The notes below the pieces were generated by a model that ran no database searches, was not told where the DNA came from, and saw only the letters and a list, made by a program, of their open reading frames with translations. A stretch of DNA of 15,259 bases. Source: an uncultured Eggerthellaceae bacterium. GTDB lineage: Bacteria > Actinomycetota > Coriobacteriia > Coriobacteriales > Eggerthellaceae. The translations under genes were made by a program, and so were the position numbers. The stretch is taken from positions 1 to 15,259 of the forward strand of contig CAMOUE010000032.1 of assembly GCA_946626265.1 (NCBI GenBank), in the 5' to 3' direction. Shown here piece after piece: positions 1 to 6,439 of the stretch. Positions within the stretch are counted from its first letter, which is position 1. Every line of letters starts with the position of its first letter.

Positions 1-6
1 TGGTGG

Positions 7-41
7 CTGGCGGCGTGTGGCTGGCGGCGTGCGGCGTGCGG
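7..41. repeat. 14-bp GC-rich tandem repeat
   Basis: Two adjacent 14-bp copies (7-20 and 21-34) differ at one base, and a half copy follows at 35-41. The repeat lies at the very edge of the window. It could be the low-complexity 3' end of a gene that starts further left: one forward frame stays open from base 2 to a TAG near 131. There is no recognisable protein and no start in view, so no CDS is called. Confidence 0.5.
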
Positions 42-96
42 CGGCTAGCGGGCGGATGAAGGTCGGCGAACGGATAGCGGTAGCCCCATTTCAAAA

Positions 97-186
97 AATT
101 AGTGTCCTTATTTGCACCCGAGGCCCGTTTTAGCCTAACAAAACCCCAGGTCACGAAAATCGCTCGTTGAAATAAGGACACTAATT
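97..186. repeat. 90-bp intergenic element bounded by a perfect 17-bp inverted repeat
   Basis: AATTAGTGTCCTTATTT at 97-113 is the exact reverse complement of 170-186. The 56-bp interior includes a small possible stem (GTTTT at 127-131 with AAAAC at 140-144). The arms are AT-rich, unlike the surrounding GC-rich DNA. There is no ORF inside, no obvious target-site duplication and no T-run after either arm, so an ordinary intrinsic terminator is not supported. The shape fits a miniature mobile element or a dispersed palindromic intergenic repeat. The repeat itself is certain; its nature is inferred. Confidence 0.8.
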
Positions 187-194
187 CCTGACCA

Positions 195-286
195 CCCCGG
201 CCGGTTGGCCCGATCGCCCCGGCCGGTTGGCCCGATAGCCCCGGCCGGTAGGGCCAACCGATCGCCCTGGCCGGTTGGCCCTACCG
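195..286. repeat. 22-bp tandem repeats, about four degenerate copies
   Basis: A unit starting CCCCGGCCGGTTGGCCCGAT begins at 195 and 217, and the two copies differ at a single base (215 versus 237). A third, altered copy begins at 239 and a fourth at 265. The third copy contains a locally inverted core, which together with the fourth creates the hairpin at 243-289. The array lies between the 3' end of the leftward MFS gene and the 90-bp inverted-repeat element. No coding role is visible. Confidence 0.75.
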
Positions 287-289
287 GCC
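243..289. terminator. Perfect 18-bp hairpin downstream of the leftward MFS gene (terminator-like)
   Basis: GGCCGGTAGGGCCAACCG at 243-260 pairs perfectly with 272-289 across an 11-nt loop, giving a very stable GC-rich stem. It lies about 57 bp past the MFS stop codon on the minus strand, where a transcript would end. No U-tract follows on either strand, so it is not a textbook intrinsic terminator. A competing 7-bp stem (279-285 with 299-305, CCCTACC/GGTAGGG) shares part of one arm. A role in transcript ending or 3'-end protection is inferred. Confidence 0.45.
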
Positions 290-345
290 ACCCCGTCAGG
301 TAGGGCTCGGTGACACGAATGCTGCAAAGGGACGGGTGCAACGTA

Positions 346-1887
346 TCATTTGTAGAACAGCATCGTGATGAGGGCGAACATGTTGAAGAGAGCCACGGCG
401 AGCAGCATGTGCTGGTAGCCCGCCATGCCGGGCGCCGACGCGATGAGCCCGACGAAGATCGCGGGCGCGACCGACGTGCCGATCTGGCGGATGAGCGTGA
501 TGGTGGCGATTGCCGAGGTGCTCTCACCTTCGGCCGTGTTCTCCAGGATCATGTAGTTCGTCGGCGCGCCCATCGCCATGCCCATGCCGGCGCCCACGAT
601 CGCGAGCCCCAGCACCAGCGTCGCGAAGCTCGGCGCCGCGACGGCCACGAGCGCCAGATAGAGCAAGCCGGCGATCGAGATCGCCAAACCCGTGATCAGC
701 ACGGGCTTCGGCCCGAGCTTGTCGATGACCTTTCCGCCGATCGGCGTCGTCACGAACGACGTGAGCCCGATTGCCAGCACGTAGTAACCGCCGGATCCGA
801 GCGGGTCGCCCATGGCGTATTCGGCCAGCTCAGGAACGAGTACAAGCGAAATGACGAAACATCCGATGAAGAACGACACGATCATCGTGATGACTATCGG
901 CCGACTATGGAAGTACTCGAGGTGGAAAACGGGATCGTCCGCACGTTTCTCGACGAGCCGGAACGCGACGACCACCACGATCGCGCCTGCAAACGACGCC
1001 CACACCATCGGGTTTCCCGCAGACTCGGCGAGCGTCGTGAAGTCAACGCCTTTCACGCCGAGCAACAACAGCAACACGAACAGGGCGAAGAGCACCGAAC
1101 CGGCGACGTCCATCTTGCCCGGCGCTTCTGCAGGCGCGGCGTCGGGCAGCACGGCGAGCGCCGCCACGATGACGACCAGGCAGAACGGGATGGCGAGGAA
1201 AAACATCGCCGCCCAGTTCTCTGTGCCGAAAGCGCCTACGACCGCGCTTCCCACGACGGCGCCGAACACGTTCGAGACGCCCATGACGGCCGCTGCGATG
1301 CCGAGCGCCATGCCGCGCTTCTCGGGCGGAAACGTCGTACCGATCGACGCGTTCGCGACGGGAATCATGCCGCCCGCGCCGGCGGCCTGAACGACGCGGC
1401 CCACGAGCAGCAGCCCGAAACCGCCCACCGTCTGCGAGAGCCCGCAGATGGCGGCGCCCGCGCAGAATATGCCGACACACGTCGTGAACACGCGCTTGCG
1501 CCCGAGGCGGTCGGCGACCTTGCCGATGATCGGAATGAGCGCCGCATAGAAGAGCGTGTATATGTTGATCATCCAGATGCCGAGCGTCCCGTCGATGCCG
1601 AAGCCGGCCTGGATGACGGTTCGCGCAGGCGAAACCATGCCGACGTACAGGCCGCCGATCAGCAGCCCGACCAGATACACGACGAGAACGAGCCAGAGCC
1701 GGCCGCCAGACACGACGCTTTCGCCCGCCGCTGCGCCGCCGGACACGACGCTTTCGCCCGCCGCTGCGCCAGCGACGTTTGCGTTTTCGCCCGCCGTCGC
1801 GCCGCCGTTGGCGCCTCTCGCGCCGCCGTTGGCGCCGGCAATGGCGCCGCCCACGTCGCCACCGGCGCCTTTCATACCGCTATTCAT
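346..1887 (-). CDS. MFS transporter, DHA2-like with 14 predicted TM segments
   Basis: This 513-aa integral membrane protein probably exports or exchanges a small molecule by proton antiport; the substrate is unknown. After a soluble N-terminal stretch of about 61 residues I count 14 hydrophobic segments, the number typical of the DHA2 drug:H+ antiporter family. The loop after TM2 carries the MFS motif-A-like GKVADRLGRKR. TM5 holds a small-residue stretch (GAVVGSAVVG) at the place of the antiporter motif C. The Gly/Ala-rich N-terminus is unusual and contains a duplicated 11-residue unit (AAAGESVVSGG). The ATG at 1887 has GGGGG about 10 nt upstream. The gene starts 13 bp after the hydroxyacid dehydrogenase stop, so the two are probably cotranscribed, and the transporter may move a substrate or product of that enzyme. 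Confidence 0.85.
   Translation of the reverse strand: MNSGMKGAGGDVGGAIAGANGGARGANGGATAGENANVAGAAAGESVVSGGAAAGESVVSGGRLWLVLVVYLVGLLIGGLYVGMVSPARTVIQAGFGIDGTLGIWMINIYTLFYAALIPIIGKVADRLGRKRVFTTCVGIFCAGAAICGLSQTVGGFGLLLVGRVVQAAGAGGMIPVANASIGTTFPPEKRGMALGIAAAVMGVSNVFGAVVGSAVVGAFGTENWAAMFFLAIPFCLVVIVAALAVLPDAAPAEAPGKMDVAGSVLFALFVLLLLLGVKGVDFTTLAESAGNPMVWASFAGAIVVVVAFRLVEKRADDPVFHLEYFHSRPIVITMIVSFFIGCFVISLVLVPELAEYAMGDPLGSGGYYVLAIGLTSFVTTPIGGKVIDKLGPKPVLITGLAISIAGLLYLALVAVAAPSFATLVLGLAIVGAGMGMAMGAPTNYMILENTAEGESTSAIATITLIRQIGTSVAPAIFVGLIASAPGMAGYQHMLLAVALFNMFALITMLFYK
1703..1768. repeat. 33-bp in-frame tandem duplication in the MFS N-terminus
   Basis: Units 1703-1735 and 1736-1768 match except for one base (1708 versus 1741). 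Each encodes one copy of an 11-residue Ala/Gly/Ser unit just before TM1. A second short repeat with a 21-bp period (CGCCGCCGTTGGCGCC at 1800-1815 and 1821-1836) lies upstream in the same tail. Both periods are multiples of three, so slippage would change length without breaking the frame. Confidence 0.85.
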
Positions 1888-1900
1888 CAGGAAGAACCCC

Positions 1901-2884
1901 CTACGAGACCACGTTCACCGGCTCAATGCCGTCGGCGACGCGAGCGATGTTCTCCCAAATCGTTCGCCACGCCCTGCGGAACATGCCCTCCGTCACGCCG
2001 CCGATATGCGGCGAGAGCACCAGCCGGTCGGCCGCCTCGCCCGAAAGCAGGGCGAGCGGATGGTCCGGCTGCACGGGCTCGGGCGAGAGCGTGTCGAGGC
2101 CCGCCGCGCCGATCGTGCCGTCCGAAAGCGCTTGCGCCAGCGCGACCTGGTCGACGATCTCGCCCCGCGCGGTGTTGACGAGCACCGCATCGGGTTTCAT
2201 CGTCGCGAGGAAGGCCGCGTCCACGAGGTTCTCGGTCTCGGGCGTGACGGGAACGTGGATGCTCACGATATCGCACGTGCGGGCGAGTTCCGCAAGCGGA
2301 AGGTAGCGCACCCCGAGGGCGGCCTCCTTCTCGGCGGAACGCCTGTTGCGGTTCCAATAGGCCACGTCGCAGCCGAACGCGCGCAGGCGAAGCGCCGTCT
2401 GCCCGGCAATGGCGCCGAGCCCCACGAGACCGACCGTGCAGTCACCGAGCTCGCGGATGCCCTCCACCATCAGGCGCTCCTTCATGGCGATCTGCCGGCC
2501 TTTGCGCACGGCGACGTCGCCCTCGACCAGGTGGCGCAAGCACGCGAGCATGAGCAGCACCGCCTGCTCGGCCACGGCGCCGGCGTTCACGCCCGCGTTG
2601 TTGCAGACGGCGACCCCGCGCGCACGCGCCGCGTCGACGTCTATCGCGTTGTAGGCGACGCCTTCGGAGTGCACGAGCTTCAAACTGGGAAAAGCACCCA
2701 TGAGCTGGGCGCTCACGGGACTTATGGCATCGGCGACGATGAAGTCCGCGTCGCCGGCCTGCGCGACGATGTCGCCGTCGGACGTGCCGCGCGGAACGAC
2801 GATCGCCTCGACCTCGTCCACGATCGGCAGGTCGGGCAGGTATTTCTGGAATCGTTTCTCATCGCCGATGACGAGCAGCTTCAT
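1901..2884 (-). CDS. D-isomer-specific 2-hydroxyacid dehydrogenase (NAD(P)-dependent)
   Basis: This cytoplasmic oxidoreductase of 327 aa, the normal family length, interconverts a 2-oxoacid and a D-2-hydroxyacid. The N- and C-terminal parts form the catalytic domain. The central Rossmann domain has G155-x-G157 in VGLVGLGAIAG. The family's catalytic residues are in place: R240 (NTARGEIVD), E269 (SPEPVQPDHP) and H293 (LSPHIGG). The second Rossmann strand ends in WNRNRR, with no acidic residue and several basic ones, which hints at NADPH rather than NADH, as in glyoxylate/hydroxypyruvate reductases. The ATG at 2884 is preceded by AGGGAAAGGG. The gene lies 36 bp after the GGDEF gene and 13 bp before the MFS gene. 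The exact substrate cannot be told. Confidence 0.88.
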   Translation of the reverse strand: MKLLVIGDEKRFQKYLPDLPIVDEVEAIVVPRGTSDGDIVAQAGDADFIVADAISPVSAQLMGAFPSLKLVHSEGVAYNAIDVDAARARGVAVCNNAGVNAGAVAEQAVLLMLACLRHLVEGDVAVRKGRQIAMKERLMVEGIRELGDCTVGLVGLGAIAGQTALRLRAFGCDVAYWNRNRRSAEKEAALGVRYLPLAELARTCDIVSIHVPVTPETENLVDAAFLATMKPDAVLVNTARGEIVDQVALAQALSDGTIGAAGLDTLSPEPVQPDHPLALLSGEAADRLVLSPHIGGVTEGMFRRAWRTIWENIARVADGIEPVNVVS

Positions 2885-2920
2885 GACGAACCCTTTCCCT
2901 ATGAAATCGTTCGCCGCGCG

Positions 2921-4558
2921 CTACGACTTCATCAGTTCCTTCATCGTGTACATCGCGGCGTCGGCGCGGTTGAAGACGTCCTGCACGGTCTTGTCCTTTT
3001 CCGCGTCGTAGATGGCCGCGCCGTACGCGACGTTAACGATGTCCTTCGGCGACTCGGCCTCCGACACGTTGATCCTGCCGAGGCCCTCGAAATGGTACAG
3101 GCGCTCCTCGACGCGCTCGAGCTCATCGCCTTCCACGACCGCGACGAACTCGTCGCCGCCGATGCGGTAGACGGGGCTGTGAGGGAACGCCTTGCAGATG
3201 CGCATGCACCCTTCGCGAATCACCTTGTCGCCCTGTTCGTGACCGTACAGGTCGTTCGCCGTCTTCAGGTCGTTCACGTCGAACACGATGAGGCCGAACT
3301 CGGCGCGCTCATGCTCGATCTCGGTGTCGAGGACGCCCGTCTCCAGATCGTAGGCCGTCTTGTTGCGAACGCCCGTGAGCGAATCCTTGTACGCGAGCTG
3401 CCGCATGCGCTCGGCGTAAGCCTTCAGCTCGATCGCCGCCATCTGGAGCGTGCGGGCGAGCGTGCCGACCTCGTCGCGCGCCTTGATGTCGAGCTTGATG
3501 TCGTAATCGCCCACCGAGATGCGCTCCGCTGCCGCGGTGAGCTCGCGCAACGGCTTGGTGATTCGATAGCTCACCACGATCGTGATGACGACGAACACCG
3601 CGACGATGCCCAGGACGAGCATCGCAATCGTACGCACGAGGTTCATCGCGTCGGCGTTGATCTCAGCTTGCGGGGCGCGCAGCACGAGCCGCATGCCGTT
3701 GGTCAGCGACCGGAACGCGTATTCGATGTTCTCGCCGTTCGAGACGCCGCTGTACAAGATGAAACCGCTGGACTCGTCTTCGAGCTGGGCGTCGAAACCG
3801 ACGACGTCCTGCTGGATGAACGTGCCCTTGCCGTAGAGCGGGTGGTAGTACACCTTGCCGGCCGCGCTGCAGAGGAACGCGTAGCCGTTGTCGAAGATGC
3901 GCAACTCCTCGAGGTCGTCCACGAGGGTGGCGAAATCGATGTCCATGCCAACGACGCCGACGAGCACGTCGTCCTTGTAGAACGGGGTGACGCACGAGAT
4001 CATCTCCTTCTGGAGATTCTCGTTGTAGTACGGTTCGATCCAAGTCGTGGCGCCGTTCTCGATGGGCTCGTAGTACCAGCCCACTCGCCCGGCTTCGCCT
4101 TCGTGGTAGTCTTCGATGTTCACGGTCTCCATACGCCCGAACGGCTGCTTCACAGATGGGCGCATGTAGCGGAACCCTTTCTCGAAATGCAGCAACTCGG
4201 GCGAGAAACGCACGTAGTAGGACATGATGTTCGTGTTGTGCACCTCGATGGCGAGCATGTCCCCGAGCTGCGCAGCGTACGCATCGCGGTATTCCTCGTC
4301 GGACGAGAAGCGGTCGACGGACTCGAGCGACTTCGACGCGAAGTAGGCGCTCGACTCGACGGCGTTCTGCACGCTCTTGAGAGATTCGTCGAACTTGTAC
4401 ATGTAGCTCTCGCACGTGAGGTTCATGTTCTGGGCGGCTTCGGTCGCGGAGCTTATTGCAACGTTGCGTACGCACATGCCGCCGATGAGCAGGGCGCTTG
4501 CGACGACGCAGCAGAGAACGAGCACGATGTACTTCGTCTGAATCGACCTGAACCTCAT
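2921..4558 (-). CDS. Membrane-bound Cache-HAMP-GGDEF diguanylate cyclase
   Basis: This protein probably makes cyclic di-GMP from two GTP in response to an external ligand. I start it at the ATG at 4558, which has GGTGGAAAC upstream and is followed directly by TM1. The longer open frame to 4756 adds 66 charged, non-conserved residues and runs into the next gene, so it is unlikely. In the 545-aa product: TM1 about 10-30; an extracellular Cache-type sensor 31-305, with the typical WIEPYYNE and GVVGMDID stretches; TM2 about 308-330; HAMP 331-383; GGDEF 390-545. The active site RIGGDEF is intact at 465-471 and the metal Asp is D427. The inhibitory RxxD site is missing: F458 and S461 occupy those positions. 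It is first in a likely operon with the dehydrogenase and MFS genes. I could not resolve a clear promoter in 4559-4668. Confidence 0.88.
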   Translation of the reverse strand: MRFRSIQTKYIVLVLCCVVASALLIGGMCVRNVAISSATEAAQNMNLTCESYMYKFDESLKSVQNAVESSAYFASKSLESVDRFSSDEEYRDAYAAQLGDMLAIEVHNTNIMSYYVRFSPELLHFEKGFRYMRPSVKQPFGRMETVNIEDYHEGEAGRVGWYYEPIENGATTWIEPYYNENLQKEMISCVTPFYKDDVLVGVVGMDIDFATLVDDLEELRIFDNGYAFLCSAAGKVYYHPLYGKGTFIQQDVVGFDAQLEDESSGFILYSGVSNGENIEYAFRSLTNGMRLVLRAPQAEINADAMNLVRTIAMLVLGIVAVFVVITIVVSYRITKPLRELTAAAERISVGDYDIKLDIKARDEVGTLARTLQMAAIELKAYAERMRQLAYKDSLTGVRNKTAYDLETGVLDTEIEHERAEFGLIVFDVNDLKTANDLYGHEQGDKVIREGCMRICKAFPHSPVYRIGGDEFVAVVEGDELERVEERLYHFEGLGRINVSEAESPKDIVNVAYGAAIYDAEKDKTVQDVFNRADAAMYTMKELMKS

Positions 4559-4668
4559 GATCTTGTTTCCACCCACCTGAAAATGAACATTGTTATGGCT
4601 ACGATACCACCATCTACACCTTGCGGCATGTGAAAAGCGCAGCTTGTCGAAATTGCCCGATTTGTTCC

Positions 4669-5625
4669 CTAATTTCCGCCGCCGTCCTCGCCCAAGGCCT
4701 TCCGCATATGGGCCGCCATGGCGTCGAAAGCTTCTTGCGTTGCGGGGTTTTCCCACGTGCGATCGAGCATTTGATCGAGAAATCCCTGTTCACGCACGAT
4801 GCGAATGCTCTCGGCGAAAACAAGCTCCCATACAAAGCAGATGTGGCCGAGCATGATGTCCGCCGGATATCGGCGAATTCCACGCGGAAGGCAACGGTGT
4901 TGGAAAAACGTCTCGACGCATTCCGGCGAAAGCACGCTTTCGGCCATGCGGCGCTCGGGGACGCCGTAGATGTCCTCGATCGGGCACGTGCAGTTGACTT
5001 TTATGATGTCGATCTTATCGGCATCGCGCAGGATATTGCAGAAAAGACGCGTGCGCGCATCGAGGTCGTCGGGCAAGCGATAAGCGCTATGCATGCCGAC
5101 GGCATCGCGAATGAGCTGGTCGCATGCTTCATCGGCTACGAACGTGCGGATGAGGGGGTTAGGGGCGACGCTGGTGGCGGCGGGACCCGATGCGGCGGCG
5201 GAGCTAGATGCGGCACCGTCGCGCACGGCAGTAGCGATGGCACCGTCGCCCGCGATAGCGGTGGCGGCGGCCGCCGACGCGCCCTCCGCAGCACGCGGCT
5301 CGAACAGCACTTCCACGCCGAGGGCGGCGTGGTTCACCGTCGCGGCGTCATTGAACGTGTCATAACGCCTGACCTGCTCGAATCGCCCGATATCGTGAAG
5401 AAGCCCTAGGAGCCAAGCCAGGTCGATGCCATCCTCGGGCAATGCGAGGCTGCGCGCGATGCGGCCACAGAGCTCGGCAACGCGCAACGTGTGGTCGTAC
5501 TTGAGCTTGATGCGGGGATTTCCCAGGTCATAGGAGCCCGCATATGCGTGGAACGCCTCGAGCGCGCTTTCCCGATCCACGGCCGGCGACCCCGCGGCGT
5601 CGAATTTCACAGAGTCGAGCTCCAC
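4669..5625 (-). CDS. HD-domain phosphohydrolase with an Ala-rich insertion
   Basis: This is a 318-aa soluble protein of the HD superfamily, metal-dependent phosphohydrolases that act on nucleotides or phosphoesters. Visible metal ligands are H45 (YDHTLRV), H77-D78 (LLHDIGRF), H99 and H179, with D201/D203 in the DADKIDIIK segment. The order matches HD/HDc proteins. Residues 111-156 are a low-complexity Ala/Gly/Ser insertion between H99 and H179 and look like an expanded surface loop. The GTG at 5625 is chosen because GGAGG lies 9 nt upstream, inside the end of the methyltransferase gene. The two genes are separated by only 4 bp, so translation is likely coupled. The substrate is unknown. A c-di-GMP role is not indicated, as no HD-GYP motif is seen. 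Confidence 0.82.
   Translation of the reverse strand: MELDSVKFDAAGSPAVDRESALEAFHAYAGSYDLGNPRIKLKYDHTLRVAELCGRIARSLALPEDGIDLAWLLGLLHDIGRFEQVRRYDTFNDAATVNHAALGVEVLFEPRAAEGASAAAATAIAGDGAIATAVRDGAASSSAAASGPAATSVAPNPLIRTFVADEACDQLIRDAVGMHSAYRLPDDLDARTRLFCNILRDADKIDIIKVNCTCPIEDIYGVPERRMAESVLSPECVETFFQHRCLPRGIRRYPADIMLGHICFVWELVFAESIRIVREQGFLDQMLDRTWENPATQEAFDAMAAHMRKALGEDGGGN
5158..5295. repeat. Low-complexity insertion with a 27-bp imperfect repeat inside the HD gene
   Basis: This segment encodes residues 111-156 of the HD protein, almost all Ala, Gly, Ser, Thr and Val. GGCACCGTCGC recurs at 5212-5222 and 5239-5249, a period of 27 bp. The flanking sequences carry the conserved HD-domain histidines, so the segment appears to have been inserted into, or expanded within, a loop. 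Confidence 0.6.
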
Positions 5626-5629
5626 GACG

Positions 5630-6253
5630 TCATACCTCCGGACGACGCGAAACGATTGCCAAATGGCCTTTCTCGCGCACTTCTCCGCAGGTCACGATGT
5701 CAAGGCCCGCAGCCTCGAGTGCTGCTGAGAGCTCGCCGACGGTATGGACCGCCATATTCGGGATTTGCTCGGCGAGCTCGAGCACCTCGGGGTCTTCGCC
5801 GTTGTCCTCGTTGCAGACGAGGAACAGGCCACCGGGCTTCAACACGCGGCGCACCTCGGAAAACGCAACGGGAAGGTCCCAGTAATAAGTTGTCTCGAAG
5901 GCGGTAACGACGTCGAAGCTGCCGTCGTCGAACGGAAGCGCTGACGAGTTTCCTTCGAATACCGCGCAACGCCCCTCGGCGATGGCGCGCTCGTTGTGCC
6001 TCTTCGACGTCTCGACGCTGAGCGGCGAATAGTCGACGCCGCTCACATGGCCTTGCGTCGCCCGCGCGAGCAGGCGCTCGATGTTCGCGCCGCCCCCGCA
6101 GCCGATGTCGAGGACGTCGTCCGTCGCACGGACGTCGAGGTGCGACAGCCCCCAGTTCGCCAGCTCCTCGTGATGCCCGCCGTTCATGCGCTCGAGCAGC
6201 TTGGAGCCGTCTTCTCCCTGCGGCTTCTCGGGATGTCCCGCCGGTACTTGCAT
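5630..6253 (-). CDS. Class I SAM-dependent methyltransferase
   Basis: This 207-aa cytoplasmic protein has a Methyltransf_11/25-type Rossmann fold and transfers a methyl group from S-adenosylmethionine to an unknown acceptor. Motif I is VLDIGCGGGANIERLL (47-62). The acidic residue that binds the SAM ribose is D74 in GVDYSP. The post-motif segment LPFDDGSFDVVTAFET lies at about 106-121, followed by RRVLKPGGLFLV. The N-terminal MNGGHHEELANWGL is shared by a group of small bacterial methyltransferases. I prefer the ATG at 6253, with TTGGAGTG 8 nt upstream; an in-frame GTG at 6262 would overlap that ribosome binding site. It is followed 4 bp later by the HD gene and is divergent from the MFS gene at 6440. 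Confidence 0.87.
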   Translation of the reverse strand: MQVPAGHPEKPQGEDGSKLLERMNGGHHEELANWGLSHLDVRATDDVLDIGCGGGANIERLLARATQGHVSGVDYSPLSVETSKRHNERAIAEGRCAVFEGNSSALPFDDGSFDVVTAFETTYYWDLPVAFSEVRRVLKPGGLFLVCNEDNGEDPEVLELAEQIPNMAVHTVGELSAALEAAGLDIVTCGEVREKGHLAIVSRRPEV

Positions 6254-6285
6254 GTTGATCACTCCAATTCCAATCGCTTCGCGTG

Positions 6286-6306
6286 ACTTGTGTTACACGA
6301 AGTATA
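6286..6306 (-). promoter_or_regulatory. Likely -10 box and overlapping dyad for the methyltransferase-HD operon
   Basis: On the minus strand TATACT (6306-6301) is a good -10 box about 48 bp from the preferred ATG. No convincing -35 is seen. Just downstream, around the expected start of transcription, GTGTTACAC (6290-6298) is a perfect odd palindrome. It sits inside a longer dyad, ACTT...AAGT (6286-6303), that is broken by one unpaired base. The position fits a repressor operator. The regulator is unknown. Confidence 0.45.
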
Positions 6307-6426
6307 AGTCTGCCCCGGCGATTTCCCCGAGTAAAGCGCGGGTGCGGGCGCGGGCGCGCGACGGCGGCCCAAGCGCGCAACAGCGGGCGAACAAACGAAC
6401 GGGTGCGCGCGGCAATCGCGTTGCGC

Positions 6427-6432
6427 TACAAT
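6427..6432 (+). promoter_or_regulatory. -10 box for the divergent MFS gene, implying a leaderless mRNA
   Basis: TACAAT at 6427-6432 is one base from the consensus and ends 7 nt before the ATG at 6440. Transcription would therefore start at or right beside the A of the start codon. There is no Shine-Dalgarno sequence in the intervening CTGACGT. No good -35 is visible. Leaderless messages are common in actinobacteria. Confidence 0.45.
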
Positions 6433-6439
6433 CTGACGT

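Noticed and set aside
97..186. An intrinsic terminator
   Set aside because: The loop of 56 nt is too long and no U-tract follows either arm, so a terminator call is not supported.
195..289. A CRISPR-like array
   Set aside because: The 22-bp units are directly adjacent without spacers, and no cas genes are present.
310..2178. A 622-codon plus-strand open frame over the MFS gene
   Set aside because: Its composition (very rich in Arg, His, Asp, Glu) is the mirror of Ala/Val/Leu codons of the membrane protein. There is no domain and no ribosome binding site.
1556..4633. A 1025-codon open frame on the plus strand
   Set aside because: It lies opposite the MFS, dehydrogenase and GGDEF genes, which have clear domains. 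Its translation is a His/Arg/Val/Asp-rich shadow with no recognisable fold, as expected opposite GC-rich codons.
4559..4756. A longer N-terminus for the GGDEF protein
   Set aside because: The extra 66 residues are charged and lack any signal or domain. They would overlap the HD gene, while the ATG at 4558 has a ribosome binding site and leads directly into TM1.
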